Shown: positions 62,655-64,000 of the stretch, piece by piece | Layout: every line of letters starts with the position of its first letter | How positions within the stretch are numbered: the stretch's first letter is position 1 | Origin: Paenibacillus sp. RC67 | Lineage (GTDB): Bacteria; Bacillota; Bacilli; Paenibacillales; NBRC-103111 | Assembly: GCF_030020805.1 (NCBI RefSeq) | Contig: NZ_CP125098.1 | Location: 4,549,501-4,613,500 of the forward strand | Direction of reading: 5' to 3' | Length of the DNA stretch: 64,000 bases | Notes under the pieces: model-generated | What the model saw: the letters and a program-made list of their open reading frames with translations, nothing else | Database searches by the model: none | Told to the model about the DNA's origin: nothing | Translations under genes and position numbers: made by a program

Positions 62655-63699
62655 GCAGACGGTAAGATTCCACGGCACATTGCCACTGTTTCTTGGTTAG
62701 AGGTACTTGCCAGATCAAGGAGTGCTTATAGGCAATTTGTGATTCAAGTACCTGATTCCGAATCCGTTCCGATTGTTCCCCATCCAATATAGGCAGTGGA
62801 ACAAAAGCTCGAATCTGCGTAAGATCACTCAAAACCGTTAGCGTATGATGGCTAATGCCGCGGTGACGTTCACGAGCGTCAGCAAAGCTGATCCGCGGTA
62901 AAGCTATTGGCATCCCTTGAAGGGCCCCTACAGCATTCAACAGTTCAGCTACTTCCGTTCCGCTGAATCCAAGCGATGTTCCTGTCCCTACGCTTCCTGG
63001 ACCAGGCAGCACGATAGCCAGGTCTGCATGAAGCACGTGCTTGGCAGCAAGAAGGGCTGTATGTTTGTTAACGGCTTCTATATCGCCTCCGTATGCTTGC
63101 CCATAAGTGATGCATCCGACTACCCATTCTAACTGTTTCAGCTCCTTGACATGCATGCTGAAAGCAAGCGGAAGAGCCGCGCTGTCTGTCATAATGTAAG
63201 CTATTCGTATAGCCTTCTTTTCCTCTTTGACCCTTTGCTGCAGGGTGCAAAGGAGCGCTGGGAGCATGCTATGCAGTTCTCCGACAAGTACTGGCATCCC
63301 CTCTAAAGTCAGCTTTTGAGTAAACAGCTCATGATACGGGCTCGACTGCTCCTCCACCGCTAGAACAGACCGCTGAAGCGATGTGTATCTCAATTTGATA
63401 ATATGTCCGTTCATTGGAGTTTCTTTCGAAGCTGGAAATACGTCCCTCTCCGCGCTGCTCGTTCCCTCATTCAGAATGGTATGAACGAAGTGAACTCCCC
63501 CTGTTCCTAGTCCTAACGTCACAGCCGTTGTATTAAGCAGAACTTGATCAGCCACTTTGATGCTCTGTCCATGGTCATCGAAATCGTAAACGGCTATACC
63601 TTCGGTTCCATCGTTGAATTTAACTTTTAATTCACGATAATTGTTCTTCAATCCCGTATTGACTACTTCGGTTACAACTGCTGTTTTCCACTCGATCAA
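62554..63699 (-). CDS. DUF3866 family protein
   Basis: About 381 residues, unknown function. Recognisable: the beta-rich N-terminus (IEWKTAVVTEVVNTGL...), LGLGTGGVHFVH, GHIIKLRYTSLQ, IAIVLPGPGSVGTGT-like block and the ending RLPIASMGRGLLEDPAFW. I take the TTG at 63699, nine bases after AGGGGAG; the ATG at 63708 touches that SD. It is adjacent to an M20 peptidase gene, and overlaps mciZ tail to tail. Confidence 0.85.
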   Translation of the reverse strand: MIEWKTAVVTEVVNTGLKNNYRELKVKFNDGTEGIAVYDFDDHGQSIKVADQVLLNTTAVTLGLGTGGVHFVHTILNEGTSSAERDVFPASKETPMNGHIIKLRYTSLQRSVLAVEEQSSPYHELFTQKLTLEGMPVLVGELHSMLPALLCTLQQRVKEEKKAIRIAYIMTDSAALPLAFSMHVKELKQLEWVVGCITYGQAYGGDIEAVNKHTALLAAKHVLHADLAIVLPGPGSVGTGTSLGFSGTEVAELLNAVGALQGMPIALPRISFADARERHRGISHHTLTVLSDLTQIRAFVPLPILDGEQSERIRNQVLESQIAYKHSLIWQVPLTKKQWQCAVESYRLPIASMGRGLLEDPAFWSAVGVSANFAWHYSTRP

Positions 63700-63842
63700 T
63701 GTGTCCATCTCCCCTAAAATCCCTGTAGTAGTAAATGTATGTGGGCACATTGTCTCTCATGTGCAGCAATCCTTTGATCATTTTATATAAAATTCTATAC
63801 ATGAAATGTTGGATGGACGCTTTTGTCACTGGATTCGTTCAT

Positions 63843-63874
63843 AAAAAAGACCGTCAATCTGTTGATTGACAGTC
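63843..63874 (-). terminator. Intrinsic terminator of the M20 peptidase gene
   Basis: Minus strand GACTGTCAATC-AACA-GATTGACGGTC followed by TTTTTT. Confidence 0.93.
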
Positions 63875-63896
63875 CATTAAAAACAAGCACTATATA

Positions 63897-64000
63897 TTAC
63901 GATTGAGCCGCTTCTTTAATGATTTGAACTACGGCTTCAGTAACTTTTACCATGTCGCTTATGGCAATGTGTTCTTCCGTCGTATGAATCTTTTCATAGC
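63897..64000 (-). CDS. M20 family peptidase (PepT/YqjE-like), C-terminal end only
   Basis: The last 34 residues before the window edge. YEKIHTTEEHIAISDMVKVTE is the C-terminal motif of tripeptidase-type M20 enzymes, where the histidine in IHTTEE is a metal ligand. The remainder lies beyond base 64000. Confidence 0.75.
   Translation of the reverse strand, partial: YEKIHTTEEHIAISDMVKVTEAVVQIIKEAAQS

Noticed and set aside
1-64000. CRISPR array, prophage, rRNA or tRNA genes
   Set aside because: No regularly spaced repeats, phage structural genes, or RNA gene signatures were seen on either strand.

Overview
The window looks like the chromosome of an endospore-forming, probably flagellated Gram-positive of the Paenibacillaceae. 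Evidence: spore genes for the forespore, engulfment, cortex and germination (sigF, spoIIAA/AB, spoIIM, spoVAA/AB/AF, dacB, dacF, spmAB, ypeB, ytfJ, mciZ), Bacillus-like gene order (ypfA-ypfB-cmk-ypfD, fur-yqzK-xerD-deoB-punA, scpAB, ribDEAH), a T-box, an FMN riboswitch, and many TTG/GTG starts behind strong Shine-Dalgarno (SD) sites. Nearly all genes lie on the minus strand. I saw no rRNA, tRNA, CRISPR array, intact insertion sequence or prophage.

Layout. 0-7.6 kb: fni (cut by the window edge), ypfD, plsC, cmk, ypfB, ypfA, ypeB (without sleB), a small zinc-ribbon gene, prsW and a broken gudB. 7.7-12.1 kb: mecA, a polysaccharide deacetylase lipoprotein, a CPBP protease, membrane proteins and a rhodanese. 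12.4-14.4 kb: T-box-controlled serA. 14.5-20.8 kb: resABCDE (cytochrome c maturation plus its two-component system). 20.8-24.4 kb: rluB, a small amidase-like gene, and the cortex-maturation set spmB, spmA, dacB. 24.6-29.3 kb: SRAP, HD-GYP, ytfJ-ytfI, scpB-scpA. 29.4-33.5 kb: riboflavin operon under an FMN riboswitch. 34.1-37.3 kb: phosphodiester glycosidase, ppiB, lysA. 37.4-43.6 kb: spoVAF, spoVAB, spoVAA, sigF, spoIIAB, spoIIAA, dacF. 43.7-45.6 kb: pdp and a CuA-type cupredoxin. 45.8-53.5 kb: a block between pdp and punA holding a flagellar-region protein, a 28-residue ORF, a two-component system, and a GT-C enzyme, polyprenyl-phosphate glycosyltransferase, GtrA flippase and GalU. 53.6-64 kb: punA, deoB, xerD, yqzK, ald, lepB, fur, spoIIM, endoQ-like, nudF, mciZ, a DUF3866 gene and the end of an M20 peptidase.

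Points of most interest: a probable three-component surface glycosylation operon divergent from an OmpR-type two-component system, with four CTGAA repeats at an exact 11-bp period between them; hairpins placed directly upstream of SD sites of several unrelated genes; an MciZ homologue with a long tail that overlaps its convergent neighbour by 101 bp; a two-copy intergenic repeat; a frameshifted gudB remnant; a spoVA operon lacking AC/AD/AE; and an orphan membrane cupredoxin with a full CuA ligand set. All functional calls come from reading the sequence and remembered family features. No search was run.
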